From Stictocephala bisonia (Eukaryota; Arthropoda; Insecta; Hemiptera; Membracidae): DNA of 64,000 bases. The position numbers and the translations under genes were made by a program. The notes beneath the pieces are model-generated. The model ran no database searches. It had not been told where the DNA came from and saw only the letters and a list, made by a program, of their open reading frames with translations. Shown piece after piece: positions 10,075 to 20,445 of this stretch. Positions within the stretch are counted from its first letter, which is position 1, and every line of letters starts with the position of its first letter. The stretch lies in NCBI GenBank assembly GCA_035578905.1, contig JAQJVL010000146.1, positions 1,250,938-1,314,937 on the forward strand, written 5' to 3'.

Positions 10075-10590
10075 CCCATATACGTTAGCGTAAAGTATTG
10101 TGATCGTAAAAATAAATATTTTTACAAATTGGTCTACAAATCAATTTTAGGGTTCCCTGGACCCAAAAAAGTGGGTTTTTGAAAAAAATGTTGTGTTAGT
10201 ACGTATGTGTGTATGTCTGTGCAGTTCGCTGGAGACCAAAAGGATGGATACATTTTTATGATATTTGGTATATATGTATATTTAGCCAATATATCCGGAC
10301 CATTTTTTTTAATTTTTTGAAATTTTAGTCTTTTAATTTTTATGTGCATAAAACATACAAATATGGAATTTGCTCAAAAACTGCTCTAACGATTTTAATT
10401 AAATTTTCAGAAATTATGTGAAGTATAATTTAAAATACTTTAGTAAAAACCGTATGTCTCTAGCTTGACAAGTTTTTGAGTGATGGCAAAAAACATATTT
10501 GGGAATCAAACTGATAATATTAAACTTTTTTTGGTGTTTAGTATGGGGGAAAGTTTGTGCCAATTCTTTGGAACCATTTATTTTAATTTT
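10075..10590 (+). repeat. Dispersed repeat B, copy 2
   Basis: A plus-orientation copy of the ~510-bp B family: starts at CCCATATACGTTAGCG, contains GGATGGATACATTTTTATG, and ends at GGAACCATTTAT near 10590. It is closest in layout to the copy at 57145-57635. Confidence 0.78.
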
Positions 10591-10665
10591 ATTTACTGTA
10601 TTAAAATACGTATCAAAGTAAAAATGTACCGGATATTGATGTAATACATTAACGTCATATCGTGC

Positions 10666-10885
10666 AGCATAATGGAGAGCGGTTTAAGGAGTACCTGAGT
10701 TTGAGATGGCGCAGGTTCGAATCCTGACCTTGACTGTAATTTTTTATCGGTAATGTACACCTTGTACTGTTCTGGTTCTCACCTTACTCTGACTGATAAG
10801 TTCCCAGTACAGATCAATAGTCTGTGAGAATGGGCAGAATAGGATTAAAAAGGAGATCGGTCTCTCCTTTTTGTTAAAATAAATT
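10666..10885 (+). mobile_element. tRNA-Leu-like SINE, copy 1
   Basis: The head resembles a class II (Leu/Ser-type) tRNA: GAGCGGTTTAAGG, a GACTC-like region, then box B GCAGGTTCGAATCCTGACC at about 10713-10731. The body shares GGTAATGTACACCTTGTA, GATAAGTTCCCAG, a TGGGCAGAATAGGATTAAAA-like block and GGAGATCGGTCTCTCC with the SINE at 58442-58685. The end is AAATAAATTAAATAAA-rich. It is polymerase III transcribed in principle and non-coding. Confidence 0.72.
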
Positions 10886-11016
10886 AAATAAACTGTCTGA
10901 CATAACTTTCTACAACTCATTGCATAAATACCTAACGTCTTTCATCAATTTTTATTGAAATAACATTACGAGCTTGTCTTAATCTCGTGAAATATGAGCG
11001 GCCATTTTGTTCGCGT

Positions 11017-11693
11017 CTTGGAAGTAGGGATGGCAAATATTTTCAACATATCGATACATCGCAAACCAAATATCGATCTAAAGATAATATCGAAAGAAAA
11101 ATATATCAGTTAACCAATAAATTGAATTGTAAATTATTTATCTGTTTAAAACTATGCACTAACTCTTATGTCATGACCAAAAGTACATTCATGTTTTGCT
11201 GTCACTATTTAGAATAGCCTTCTGAATGTAAAAATTATATACATATATCTACACGAAATAAGTTGAGGTCTTTGCGGTTGATTGAAAATCATTAAGAATA
11301 ATTATATCTTTAATTATAAAAGAATAATGTAGTAACATTGTTTTTTTTTCACATTTAAAAATGCTACTAGACTTCTTATAAACACTAAAAATTAAACAAA
11401 TTAATTCATTAAACTACATTTTAGTCGGTTAATCTTGCGTAAAAATACTAAATAAAGGTACTTTTTATTTCAATGCATGTTTTGTACGACTAAGAGGCAA
11501 TTCATATGTGTGTGAGTTTTTTTTAAGAATCGTGATGATTTTGAGGAGAGAGAATAACGTCAATATTTAGTGATATCATATATCGGACCAAAATATCGAT
11601 ATGACTCATATTATCGTAAGAAAATATCGAGACTCATATATCAATGTATCGAAATATATTTATCAATATTTCGTTTCCATCCCTAATTGGAAG
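11017..11693 (+). mobile_element. hAT-like MITE with 8-bp target duplication, copy 1
   Basis: The element proper is 11025-11685. It starts TAGGGATGGCAAATATTTTC and ends TTTCCATCCCTA, an inverted pair. The flanking octamers CTTGGAAG (11017-11024) and ATTGGAAG (11686-11693) match at 7 of 8 bases, as expected for the 8-bp target duplication of hAT transposons. Subterminal regions are dense in ATCGATAT-type motifs (for example 11051-11095 and 11583-11660), probably old transposase-binding arrays. There is no transposase ORF, so it is non-autonomous. Related copies are at 45235-47227 and 51422-51975. Confidence 0.82.
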
Positions 11694-12058
11694 GCAGTAG
11701 GCTTGGATTAAGCAGGAGTAATGTAAACAATTATTAATTCGATGAACACATCTGGTCCAGAAGGGATTCTCATTAGACCAGCGGGTGTGGGTGATGAGTG
11801 ACAGACCGCTCCTTGGTCGTGACGTCATCAACATAGCGCGCCGTGCCGTCTGTTTTGCCGCGCCTCGCCTGCTTACCACACTGCACTTGCTGTACTACAG
11901 TCTGTACATTATTTACTGTCTAGTTTTGTTTTTACTTAAAATGAGTAATTTGCCGGTTTCAGTGATGTTATGTTGTGTTAAGACAGGCGTAGTTAGGGTA
12001 TTGTTAGGTTATGTTGGGTCTGGTTTAGATTATGTAAGGTTTGGTTAGGTTATATTCT
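11694..12058. other. GC-richer interval, possible open frame but no gene called
   Basis: This covers 11765-11890, a GC-richer run with an 87-codon open frame (11785-12048), followed by degenerate GTTAGG/GTTATG repeats at 11995-12050. Nothing resembles a known domain, and the 3' half of the frame is low-complexity TTAGG-like DNA. I do not call a gene. Confidence 0.4.
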
Positions 12059-12094
12059 TATATATTAGACACCAACACAACTTTGTGCGTATTT

Positions 12095-12450
12095 TACATG
12101 AGCGTGGATGACGTAATCTGGTTACTAACTGAGTTCGACTGTTCCTCAGAAAGGGCCATTTGTAATAGCCCAATAGCCAGGTCAACTAAGGGACCTTCAG
12201 CTTTACGTGGAATCCGAATCAAGTAGTATTACTATGATTTTGATCTAATTAACAAGCCTGATACTCAGTTATGTCCCCTACACAACACCCGGACACTGAC
12301 TACCACCCAACACGGCACCCAGACTTCTCTAGTGTCTCCGCCGATAGTAACAATTGAGTGGACGCCATGGACCTAGTATAGAACCTGTCAGCTACAATCT
12401 CCACAACACTTTGTCCCCAAGTAGGTAGATTACAGCACCCGTGCCATGTT
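12095..12450 (+). repeat. Dispersed repeat C, copy 1
   Basis: It shares the order GTTACTAACTGAGTTCGACT, TTCCTCAGAAAGGGCC, AATAGCCCAATAGCCAGG, CCTGATACTCAGTT, ACATC/ACACCCGGACACTGA and ACACTTTGTCCCCAAGTAG with 19905-20275 and 51100-51421 (plus). Minus-strand versions are at 14645-14770 and 38520-38770. The copies are diverged and carry no shared ORF, so the family looks old and non-coding. Confidence 0.72.
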
Positions 12451-12533
12451 AGGTTAGGTTAGGTTTGGTTTGGTAAGATTGTGGTCACGCCGTTTTTGTT
12501 TGGTTAAGTTAGGTTTTATTGGGTTAGGTTAAC
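12448..12533 (+). repeat. Interstitial TTAGG-like tract
   Basis: TTAGGTTAGGTTAGG (three perfect insect telomere pentamers), decaying to GGTTTGGTTTGG and then GGTTAAGTTAGG and GGGTTAGGTTAACC. Similar short tracts occur at 11995-12050, 16750-16840, 20985-21072, 23702-23740 and 58462-58488. They are interstitial, not a chromosome end. Confidence 0.8.
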
Positions 12534-12539
12534 CATTGG

Positions 12540-13477
12540 GATCTTCTAAACTATAAATAATTACTGATGAAAGTTTAAATTTAAATATGGTGGTAAAAAT
12601 TCCAACTCAAATCATTCTTAGGCTTATACGTGATTTGAACACTTTACTCTTTGTAATTTTACCATAAACTAGTCATCTGTAGTATCCGAAAAATCAATTG
12701 TTGAAAGGGGTTTTTAAGACGTATTAGAAATACCGTTAACTCCGTGCTTTCAATAATAAAACATCAAATGACTGAGATCAAGTATTTTAATTATTATAAA
12801 TTGTATGTTTTGTATTAATTCAAATGTTATTTACTTGTTATCAGCAATGTGTTTCTATTGTTGCCACATTGCTCTGTTTTGGTTGTTTATGCTTTTGCCA
12901 TTCTATTGCATATTTACGTCAAACGTTAAGAAGCTGCAACTTTTATTTACTTTTTTTTAATATGTGCCTGCCCTAAACTGCAATCGTAATAGTTACTAAA
13001 AGAATGTAAATTCAAAAAAATATTTATTTTACTGTACTACGTTTTTGTTTTTCGTGTTTACCACAGGACTCCACCGACAAGTTTTGAATAACTTGTCGAG
13101 GCTTTAGATTCTGTACAAAAATTAAAATAAATCAAATTTTTTTAATATAGGCTAGTTTTAAATCATGTATAGTGTAACTTAAGGATTATAGTTGAAACAG
13201 ATTTGATTTACTAAATGACCTTAATAAATTTTATTGAATACGAACTATACAGTTAACTTTAAAAATACATTCGTAAATAATAACAACACCGTCTCTCCTT
13301 TTTCCGACCTTAAGGATTTAAAGATGATCTAATATTAATGGGCAAATTGTGAAATTACTGCATTTTTAATGTTAGTGACATTAATTAACTGTTACTGTTA
13401 AATAAATAAAATTGTAAAATTCATACAATCAACAAAACACATTTATAATAAAAGTTGAGAATTTTAATTTTAAAATA
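12540..13477. other. AT-rich stretch, no gene recognised
   Basis: It contains one tidy hairpin at 13075-13098 (9-bp perfect stem CGACAAGTT / AACTTGTCG, 6-base loop), placed just after an acceptor-like pyrimidine-rich CCACAG at 13061-13066. A phase-0 exon from 13067 would stop after six codons, so no exon is called. The rest is AT-rich without structure. Confidence 0.4.
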
Positions 13478-14204
13478 CAAGTGAACGTTACACAACACCA
13501 ATTTATTACCAAAAAGAACAAAATGTATGAATATAATAGTGATCGATTTCGCTAAACCACGTCTACAATCGTCAAACGAGAGGGACGCACAAAGAATGTG
13601 TGAAATTGGTCAAAAAAGCTTGATTGGTTGTTTTCTTAACCATGAGACTTTTTGGTGATATCACAGTACAGTTAATACAGTACAGTCACGACACTGCTTC
13701 GGTGTGGAGCTAGCGCTCCAAGTAGCCGGACCGCACAATTACTCCTTATTATAGTTGTATTACATCACAGTCTAATATGTGAATGCATTTGTCTAGCAAA
13801 GAAGTGGACAATAACAATAGAAAAAGTACCATGACAGATTATAGACAAAAGATATTTGACATTTACTAATTTCAGCTGTGGATGTAAATAGTGCAGAAAT
13901 GCGCACTACTGTCGTCCCGCCGCTAAGAGCGCCAGCGTCGTGCTTGTCACTAATGATTTTTAACGGAATGTCGCGACTGTTAGACTATGATGATATCTTC
14001 ACCTCCGTCCACTTCAGGATAGTCTCTACTGAATGATTTTGTATTTTCGTGGGAAGAACACGCTAAAATCGACATTCTGGCTTTGGTATACTTAGAAACT
14101 AACGTTTGTCTAATGATTACCATCAGCATAACGACAACTAAAAATTCTCAGGTGTCTGTGACGGTGGTGGCCAGTGTTCGGAAGTTACACAGTAAGGAAA
14201 TATA
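13478..14204. repeat. Diverged dispersed repeat H plus unassigned DNA
   Basis: ACAAGTGAACGTTACACAAC at 13480-13499 and the following ATTTATTAC and GTGATCGATTT motifs recur at 34690-34790 (plus), and an inverted version lies at 32198-32246. The remaining 13600-14200 has GC-richer patches (13680-13740 and 13890-13960) with no coding character that I can recognise. Confidence 0.45.
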
Positions 14205-14631
14205 CAGGGTGGACAAAACATATGGAAACGTTTTCATAACTTTTGTATGACTTCACTTGTAAAAGTGAAATATTGTACATCATGGTTACAAAGAACGCAC
14301 TTTTTGACGCTATTAGTAACATTTCATCTTTTCAGGGGGACGGCCCACGAAGAGTTGAACGAAAATCTTCAACGTAAGCCTAGGTCGAGTTTATTATAAA
14401 ATTAAAGGTCTATTGCAAAGAAATTAATTGCCACAACCCGGACCTCGAAAGCTTTACCCTTTAAAGAGTAGCGGTCATTTGAATTTCAAAGTAACTAATT
14501 TGAACAATATTATTTTCCGAAATTTAACGGTTATATATATAGGACACAACTATTCAAAAACATTAAATTATCAAATTATCTATGGAAAAAAATAATGTTG
14601 TGAAAGCGTTCTCATATTTTTCCCCAGCCTG
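14205..14631 (+). mobile_element. TA-flanked MITE, family 1 (Tc1/mariner-like), copy 2
   Basis: It starts CAGGGTGGACAAAACATATG and ends TTTTTCCCCAGCCTG, with TA on both sides (14203-14204 and 14632-14633). Inner inverted motifs GGAAACGTTTTCA and TGAAAGCGTTCTC match. The interior is about 80% alike by eye to 8305-8747, including TATGACTTCACTTGTAAAAG and GGGGACGGCCCACGA. No transposase is present. Confidence 0.83.
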
Positions 14632-14639
14632 TATGTACA

Positions 14640-14770
14640 GGCTTAACAGTTAGCTGAACATCAACCCAATACTATAAGGTCCGGAGTTCATGGTAAGTGC
14701 TGGTCTGGCTATTGGGCTATTAATAGATGACCCTGTCTAAGATCACGTGACCTCAACTGGTATTAAAGAT
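14640..14770 (-). repeat. Dispersed repeat C, fragment
   Basis: Read on the minus strand it contains TTAATAGCCCAATAGCCAG and, further on, TTGATGTTCAGCTAACTG, in the same order as the middle of the full copy at 19905-20275. Only about 130 bp remains. Confidence 0.55.
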
Positions 14771-14940
14771 TACACTCATTCATCTAAACTCATTATTATA
14801 CAGTATTTCGCAACCCATAATCAGCCTGTCATGACGAATGGTGTCTAAGCGATAAATAAATAATATCAGGAAAGAGTTTGCAGAACATGTTATACAGCGC
14901 ATATCGTGCTTAACTATATTGATTAATTTAGTTTATAGAT

Positions 14941-15684
14941 TATTTATTGAATGACCCGACTTGAAATCAGAGCGCTCTTACAGCTAATGCCGGAACTACG
15001 GTAACTTTGCTAATGCTTGGGACCAATGGCGTGACGATGTTAAGCCAGTTACAATCATAGCAAAATCTTTACATCTCGCACTGTTGACAAGTTTCAATTC
15101 TTTAAATGCACCTTTTTTATAACCTATTTGTTTGATATTGTGATTAAGAGTAGGAGAAAACATATTATATTGTGGACTTCACATTATTGCTTTCAATTGT
15201 ATATAGATATTTCTTATCGCATTATTTGTATATTGTTCTGCATCAACAAGTTATTGAAGTTATACTTCTTTGCGCCCGTTAGACACTTTGGGATGGGATG
15301 TTGGTCGAGAAACCGCGTCACGCTGAAAAGTAAGAACAAATTTTTAAGAACTATCGATTAATCGATTGTTAATCGAAGAAATTTAATCGAAGAAATTACT
15401 GATAATGATAATATAGGTGTATAATATAATAATGAAGTCACGTATAATATATTGAAGATAAATATATTGAATAATATTGAAAAATGTCTTATATTTCATT
15501 TATATATCCTGTCTGTTTGTGTGCGTGAGTGGGTGTATGAGAATGGCCAAAGAAGTATAACTTCCACCGTGTAGTCCGACGCACACCCAATGTTTTTATT
15601 ATTATCTGTCGTACGTTAAACGCAGTACTCTTGGCAACACCGTGCGTCACGCGCTAGTGTCATGTCGGGTCATTCTTTAATAAA
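14941..15684. mobile_element. Possible inverted-repeat element with GAATGACCCGAC ends
   Basis: TTTATTGAATGACCCGACTT at 14941 is mirrored by GTCGGGTCATTCTTTAATAA at 15664-15683, and a second inner pair, GAAGTTATACTTCTTTG (15255) and its inverse near 15555, lies inside. Subterminal AGCGC motifs also mirror. No TA or TTAA duplication is clear and the interior ORF (15128-15361) has no recognisable domain. This could be a diverged MITE. Confidence 0.45.
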
Positions 15685-16744
15685 GTGTAGATGGTAGGTC
15701 AACTTTATATATTCAAATATTTGCATTAAATGTCTTTAGGGGATGTTAAAATCCTCCTAGTACAGGTTGTACATAGGACCCAAAGTAAAAAATAGATATA
15801 ACAATATAAATTTCTTAAATGTAAGGTTTATTCTTGTTATTTTTCATATTATGAAGTATATAAACAAGCTTGGAAATTCTTTCCCGGATTATTTTTTTAA
15901 CTACAAATTTCGAACTACGACAGCTTAATCTTTTTTTCTTTTTTTTCATGTTGGTAAAACAGGACTGTATTTGTGAATCCCTGGTCTGAGGATTGTGAAT
16001 CGGTCACCACAGTATTTCTAAATGTTTGTAGTGAATTGTAAAAAGTGTTCTGTAAGTGTTTTAGGCAAGGACCACCACTCACCCTCTTCGTTAAAATTAA
16101 ACATAAGACTACAAAATATCCTAACCGTGGATTATATTCTTGTTACCTAGAATATAAATTATCTAAACGGTAAAAAATTTGGGAGTTCTTCCTGTGAAAT
16201 GTATTGAGATTTTAATAGTTTTACTTACTATGATTTGCACATTTTTTGCTACATTCTGCAACACTTTCTATTTCCTCTTTCACACCAAATTAAAATCTCT
16301 TTAAAAAGGCAACTGTTACATGGGAAAATATCCTTCCTTATAATACGTGAAGCCCTTTTTTTTCATTTTTTACGATTGAGGTGTCAAAAAACTTGCCGTT
16401 ATTCTTAGTTGTACAATAAGGTTGTAAAATAATTTTGTTCAATATGTTCACACTGAAGGGTATGTGAAGCCCTCAAACTAAGTTTTTTTCTGTTTTGCCA
16501 TAAGAATATTATGTAGAGAGATTTAAATTAATCGAAAAGTAGCAGCGGTTCAATTGTAAATAACTTTTGCACAATTTTATCATCTGTTGCAATGCAACAT
16601 TAAAACAATTAAATCAAAACTTTTTAAATAGGTTAATAATATGGGTGTTTATTTTAATTTTACAAACGAACCATTATTAAAGAACGTATAATATGCCGTA
16701 TAATGTGAAATGTGCCTATTCTAGTAAGGTTACGTTCTGTTTGT
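15685..16744. other. AT-rich stretch, no gene recognised
   Basis: Long T-runs and A-runs with stops in all frames. No repeats within the window, tandem arrays or splice-site pairs stood out. Confidence 0.4.
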
Positions 16745-16749
16745 TATTT

Positions 16750-16845
16750 ATAGGTTAGGTTAGGTTATGTTAAGCCTAAGTTTATCTACCTACTAGTAAC
16801 CTTTCAAACTCAAACCTAACCTTAACCTAACAAAACATAGCAACA
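16750..16845. repeat. Two opposed TTAGG-like tracts
   Basis: AGGTTAGGTTAGGTTATG on the plus strand (16752-16769) is followed about 40 bp later by AACCTAACCTTAACCTAAC (16815-16833), the same motif inverted. This makes a small hairpin-capable interstitial telomere-like structure. Confidence 0.7.
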
Positions 16846-17089
16846 TTCTGCAATTTAACTACTCACGTCACTATATTTTAAGTAAAAATATATTCCTGAC
16901 TTTCCTCATTTTCGTGATTTTTCCTGCTTTACGATCATATTTTTGTATCCTAGCTATGTATGTACTATGAAAATAAATTCAACCAAAAAATCGACAAGGC
17001 CACCCCTGTTCTGTATAATTTCCACTACTGTCAAAAAATTATATATCAGTTTTACTTGATATAGTGTATCTACTAATATTTGTAGTCAG

Positions 17090-17175
17090 AAGTCACAACT
17101 GAGGCCGAAGTTCGAGGTGTCGCAAGCGTAGCAGGTTACGGAGTTGGCACACGAAGCGTGCAGAATGTTCCCTAG
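17090..17175 (+). mobile_element. Helitron-like 3' terminus, plus orientation
   Basis: A short hairpin CACAC-GAA-GCGTG (17148-17160, one mismatch) is followed by 11 bases and then CTAG (17172-17175) and a T. Helitrons end in a short hairpin about 10-12 bases before a CTRR terminus and insert between A and T, which fits. Upstream, GTCGCAAGCGTAGCAGG, TTACGGAGTTGGCACACG is alike to the minus-strand ends at 27751 and 42268. The 5' terminus, and hence the length, is not determined. Confidence 0.62.
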
Positions 17176-17219
17176 TTTATTATATTCATTGGTTAAATTG
17201 TTGTAGTGAAAATTAAATC

Positions 17220-17400
17220 AGAATGGGTTACGTCATTCTGTTTCTAGACCCGGTGATCCACTTTTCATCGCCAATCGTATTTCCTGAGGCCATCGGTCGC
17301 CCCATGGCCGCGGAAGCCAGGTCAGGGGCCGGCGATAAGCTATCGATTCTCGGATTTTGGCTGTGCCACTTTTTGAGTCCAGCCTAAAAAACTTTAGACG
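17220..17400. other. GC-rich island of unknown nature
   Basis: Clearly GC-richer than its surroundings (for example GGCCGCGGAAGCC at 17306). On the minus strand a short frame ends at 17228 and contains GDEKWI, a motif also seen near the first catalytic Asp of mariner transposases. Neighbouring residues do not match that family, so this may be chance. It could be a decayed coding repeat. Confidence 0.35.
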
Positions 17401-17681
17401 AGATTGATAAACTTATCACGACGTGAAGAAATTATTGAGTTCAGTTTTATTGAATTTTGCTTTGAAAACAACTTTGAAACGGTCTAACATTTTATCGTAT
17501 ACGATGGCCTTAGTGGTGATTCCAAGTTTATTTTCCTCTTTCTAAATTTCCTGGTATGTACATATGGTCATTGACTGCATTAGTCTGTTATTACTATCAT
17601 CAGAAACTGGGAAAAATTCGGCAACTTGATTGCCCATAATTGATAATAGGCATATTAATCGGCCATTTGCTAAATGTAGCT

Positions 17682-18104
17682 TAAGAGTCTGCATAGACTG
17701 TCGGCCATGTTGGTTTTAATCCCATAAGAACAATGTTATTTTCGAACCGGATATACGATCACGCTTATCCAAACACAGTTATTTTTAAACGTATTTTTTC
17801 TAATAAATTGAATTTGATCAAGAATGAAATTGCGCATCGGAATTGCTCTCCGAATTGCTAATTAGTGTTATAGAAAGAAATAAACAAAATATTTCGTTTG
17901 AAGTTTTTATTTTCACATATTTTTCAAAACTAGGCGTATATATTTAAAATATCAAAATCAAACCCAATGAGCAATATGAAACTGTTTAAAATGACACATC
18001 ATACATAACTTTTGGTCAATAAATAACGAAAAATATGGATTCGCAAATAATATTGTCCCTATGGGATTGAAACCAAAATGGCCGACAAACTCTGCAGACT
18101 CTTA
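17682..18104. mobile_element. TTAA-flanked MITE with ~60-bp inverted repeats
   Basis: The left end TTAAGAGTCTGCATAGACTG (from 17681) and the right end CAAACTCTGCAGACTCTTAA are inverted copies. The similarity continues inwards through TGTCGGCCAT, TTGGTTT and ATCCCATA to TTATTTT for about 60 bases. TTAA sits at both boundaries (17681-17684 and 18102-18105), the target chosen by piggyBac-type transposases. No ORF. The termini differ from those of the other TTAA element at 43447-44084. Confidence 0.72.
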
Positions 18105-18349
18105 AATATTTATTAAGCTAACTTATTGACTGGCCTCGATACTACTTTACCCTTCTCTGTGAGAGGTTCGAACCCATCGTGAGCCAGACGGCCAAAGATA
18201 ACAGAGCTCTGATAAGACTTTTACAGCTGTTATAGACGGAAGTGGCACACCTTGGTATGATCTGACTCAGTTTAGTATCAGAGTAAAAATAGAGGCATAT
18301 TTAATATGCGATGTTTTGACTGAACATTACGTCGGTTAGTTCTTCGGAT

Positions 18350-18734
18350 TTTAGATTTTAGTCTTAAGCGGCCGGTGTCATAATTACAGGGTGTTTCTTT
18401 GAAAACGCAACCGTACTTACAAGTACAGATAATAGAGGTTTATGATCATTACAATTTCATAGGTTGGTAGCCCTGGTTATTCTTCTTCCTTGGATATCAG
18501 CTGACATTTTTGCATCGTCGTTCATTGTATTTGGGTTTCGTGCAATGTCATTGAGTGGAGGTTAGAAACATGGTTTTGAGCAAACTTTGAAAAAGGTGTC
18601 CAGAAATTTACTAAAGAGGGCAGAACGTTGTATTCTTGTCAATAGTGGTTTATTTTAACACCAAACTAAACAAAAATGTCATTAAGATCTTGTAAATAGG
18701 AGTAACAAATGTAAATAATAATACAGTGTGTTAA

Positions 18735-18783
<49 letters not shown>

Positions 18784-19025
18784 ATATTTTGTTTGTGATT
18801 TTTATTTCAAAACATGGGTTGCGTTTTAAAAGAAACACCCTGTAGAATCTACATTGTCCAGTGACAACCACGTCCAGTTGCTATCTACACTATTTACCAG
18901 GGAACCAGACGTTTCCAGTGGTAGTCCAGCGATACCACAGAATGGGCGAAACGTTTGGTTACCTTTAAGTGGTGTGGATAGCACCTTGATGCGGCTGTCA
19001 CGGGAAAATTTAGATTCTAAATAAA
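18350..19025 (+). repeat. Inverted-repeat element D, copy 1, split by a TA-flanked MITE
   Basis: The left fragment CTTAAGCGGCCGGTGTCATAAT (18363-18384) and the right fragment from 18845 (GAATCTACATTGTCCAGTG, then CCAGACGTTTCC, GGGCGAAACG, ACCTTGATGCGGCTG) together match the uninterrupted copy at 59207-59432. The family is itself a fold-back: GTGACAACC...GGTTGTCAC-type arms around a GTTTCGCCCAT core. No coding sequence. Confidence 0.72.
18387..18842 (+). mobile_element. TA-flanked MITE, family 2 (Tc1/mariner-like), nested in element D
   Basis: The termini are CAGGGTGTTTCTTTGAAAAC and its inverse GTTTTAAAAGAAACACCCTG, 26-bp inverted repeats with one mismatch. TA duplications lie at 18385-18386 and 18843-18844. 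The empty site is seen in the element D copy at 59218-59228. The interior carries an (AT)n microsatellite at 18737-18787 and has no transposase ORF. Confidence 0.85.
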
Positions 19026-19111
19026 TCTGTTGTTATCTACCATACGCCAATTCGAATCTAAATAATTGTAGTCCGTTTTAAATTCAGTTAGTCAGTAATG
19101 ATTTTATTATA

Positions 19112-19670
19112 GAGGGTATCCCAAAAGTAAAATGTCAAACTTCGGAAAATGATTATATAGGTAAAAATAAAGAGGGAATAAAGGATTGTTTTTCTCCAAA
19201 AACGCTTCGTTTACCAGATATCCGGAATTTGGTTTTTTTTCACAAAACAATTTTAATCTCCAAGTTTATGAAACTAGATACTGTGCACTATGCAAGTTAA
19301 GATAACAGAGACCCATTTTGTGAAAAAAATAAACTTTATCCTATTTGAAATTTCAAAATGGCGGCCATTTGTATTATTCCTGCAGTTTCCATTTAACAAT
19401 TAAAATGGCCGCCATTTTGAAATTTAAAATTGGACCAAGTTGATTTTTTTTCCTACAATTCTACAATGTTATCCTAACATGCATAGTGAGTTTCAAAAAG
19501 GTCAGTTAAGCCAACTCTGAGATAAAAATTCTTTAGTGAAAAAAAAAATGCAATGGGGGATATCTGGTAAACAAAGCGTTTTTGGAGAAAACATTATTCT
19601 TTATTTTCTCTTTATTTTGACCTATATAATAATTTTACGAAGTTTGGCACTTTACTTTTGGGACACCCTG
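19112..19670. mobile_element. TA-flanked fold-back MITE, family 3
   Basis: The left end GAGGGTATCCCAAAAGTAAA and the right end TTTACTTTTGGGACACCCTG are inverted and bordered by TA (19110-19111, 19671-19672). The two halves fold on each other over most of the length: TCTCCAAAAACGCTTCGTTT near 19193 mirrors AAACAAAGCGTTTTTGGAGA near 19570, and the centre is an ATGGCGGCCATTT / AAATGGCCGCCAT pair near 19360-19415. No coding capacity. Confidence 0.82.
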
Positions 19671-19904
19671 TATATGGGAGTTTCGTGAAATACTTGCAAT
19701 TATATTATATGTCTATAACTTTCAGATATACACTGTTACTTAACTAGAAATAAGCTTGTAGAATATAAGTTGTGTGTCTAGGAGGTGCAGGTAAATCATC
19801 AAAAATTTGTATGTCTGAATTTATAGTATCTAGGAATAATAATTATTACTATTCATAGGTAAGACGGCGTTCGACGAGATATAGGATAATATGAGGGCGA
19901 ATGA

Positions 19905-20275
19905 GTGTGATGAGTGTAGATGAATGAGTTACTTACTAAGGTCGACTGTTCCTCAAGAGTTATTTGTTAATAGCCCAATAGCCAAGGAAACAAAGAGATC
20001 TACAGCTTTGGGGGGAATTCGAACCACGCAGTATTGGTCTGATTTTCAGATAATTGATAGCCTAATATTCAGCTCTCTCCCCTACACAACATCGGATACT
20101 AACTTCCCCAACATGAACAACCCAGATGTCTCTCTTGTAGTGTACATGGCGATGGCAAAGATCGAGCGGACGTCTTGTCGGTATTAAGAGGACAGAAAAT
20201 AACACCTATCACCAACAATCTAGAGAACAGTTTGACCCCTAGTAGCCCTTAAAGCACTGCCCCACTAGTGCCGAG
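19905..20275 (+). repeat. Dispersed repeat C, copy 2
   Basis: The fullest uninterrupted copy: GTCGACTGTTCCTCAAGAG, AATAGCCCAATAGCCAAGG, GATTTTCAGATAATTGATAG, TCTCTCCCCTACACAACATC, and at the end AAGCACTGCCCCACTAGTG. The 87-codon frame 19924-20187 is not conserved in the other copies, so it is not called as a gene. Its 3' end serves as the empty site for the hAT insertion at 51422. Confidence 0.7.
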
Positions 20276-20445
20276 ACCTTGAATCGTCAAAGTTTTGTAA
20301 TGGTGGGTGGACCCTCGATGTACGTTACGTAAGATTAAGGAGCACAGAATGAGTTACATTGTACCTAAATGCACGTCATTGTATATAAGACTGTAACATG
20401 ATTTAAGATGGCACAGTAAGTCGTCAGAAACTTGTATATGTGTGG

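Noticed and set aside
12448..12533. A chromosome end (telomere)
   Set aside because: Only three perfect TTAGG units, flanked on both sides by ordinary repeats.
13075..13098. A bacterial-type intrinsic terminator
   Set aside because: Stem-loop present, but the sequence is a eukaryotic intron with no bacterial gene nearby.
17228..17305. A mariner transposase fragment (GDEKWI on the minus strand)
   Set aside because: Only the six-residue motif fits; the residues before and after do not resemble the family.
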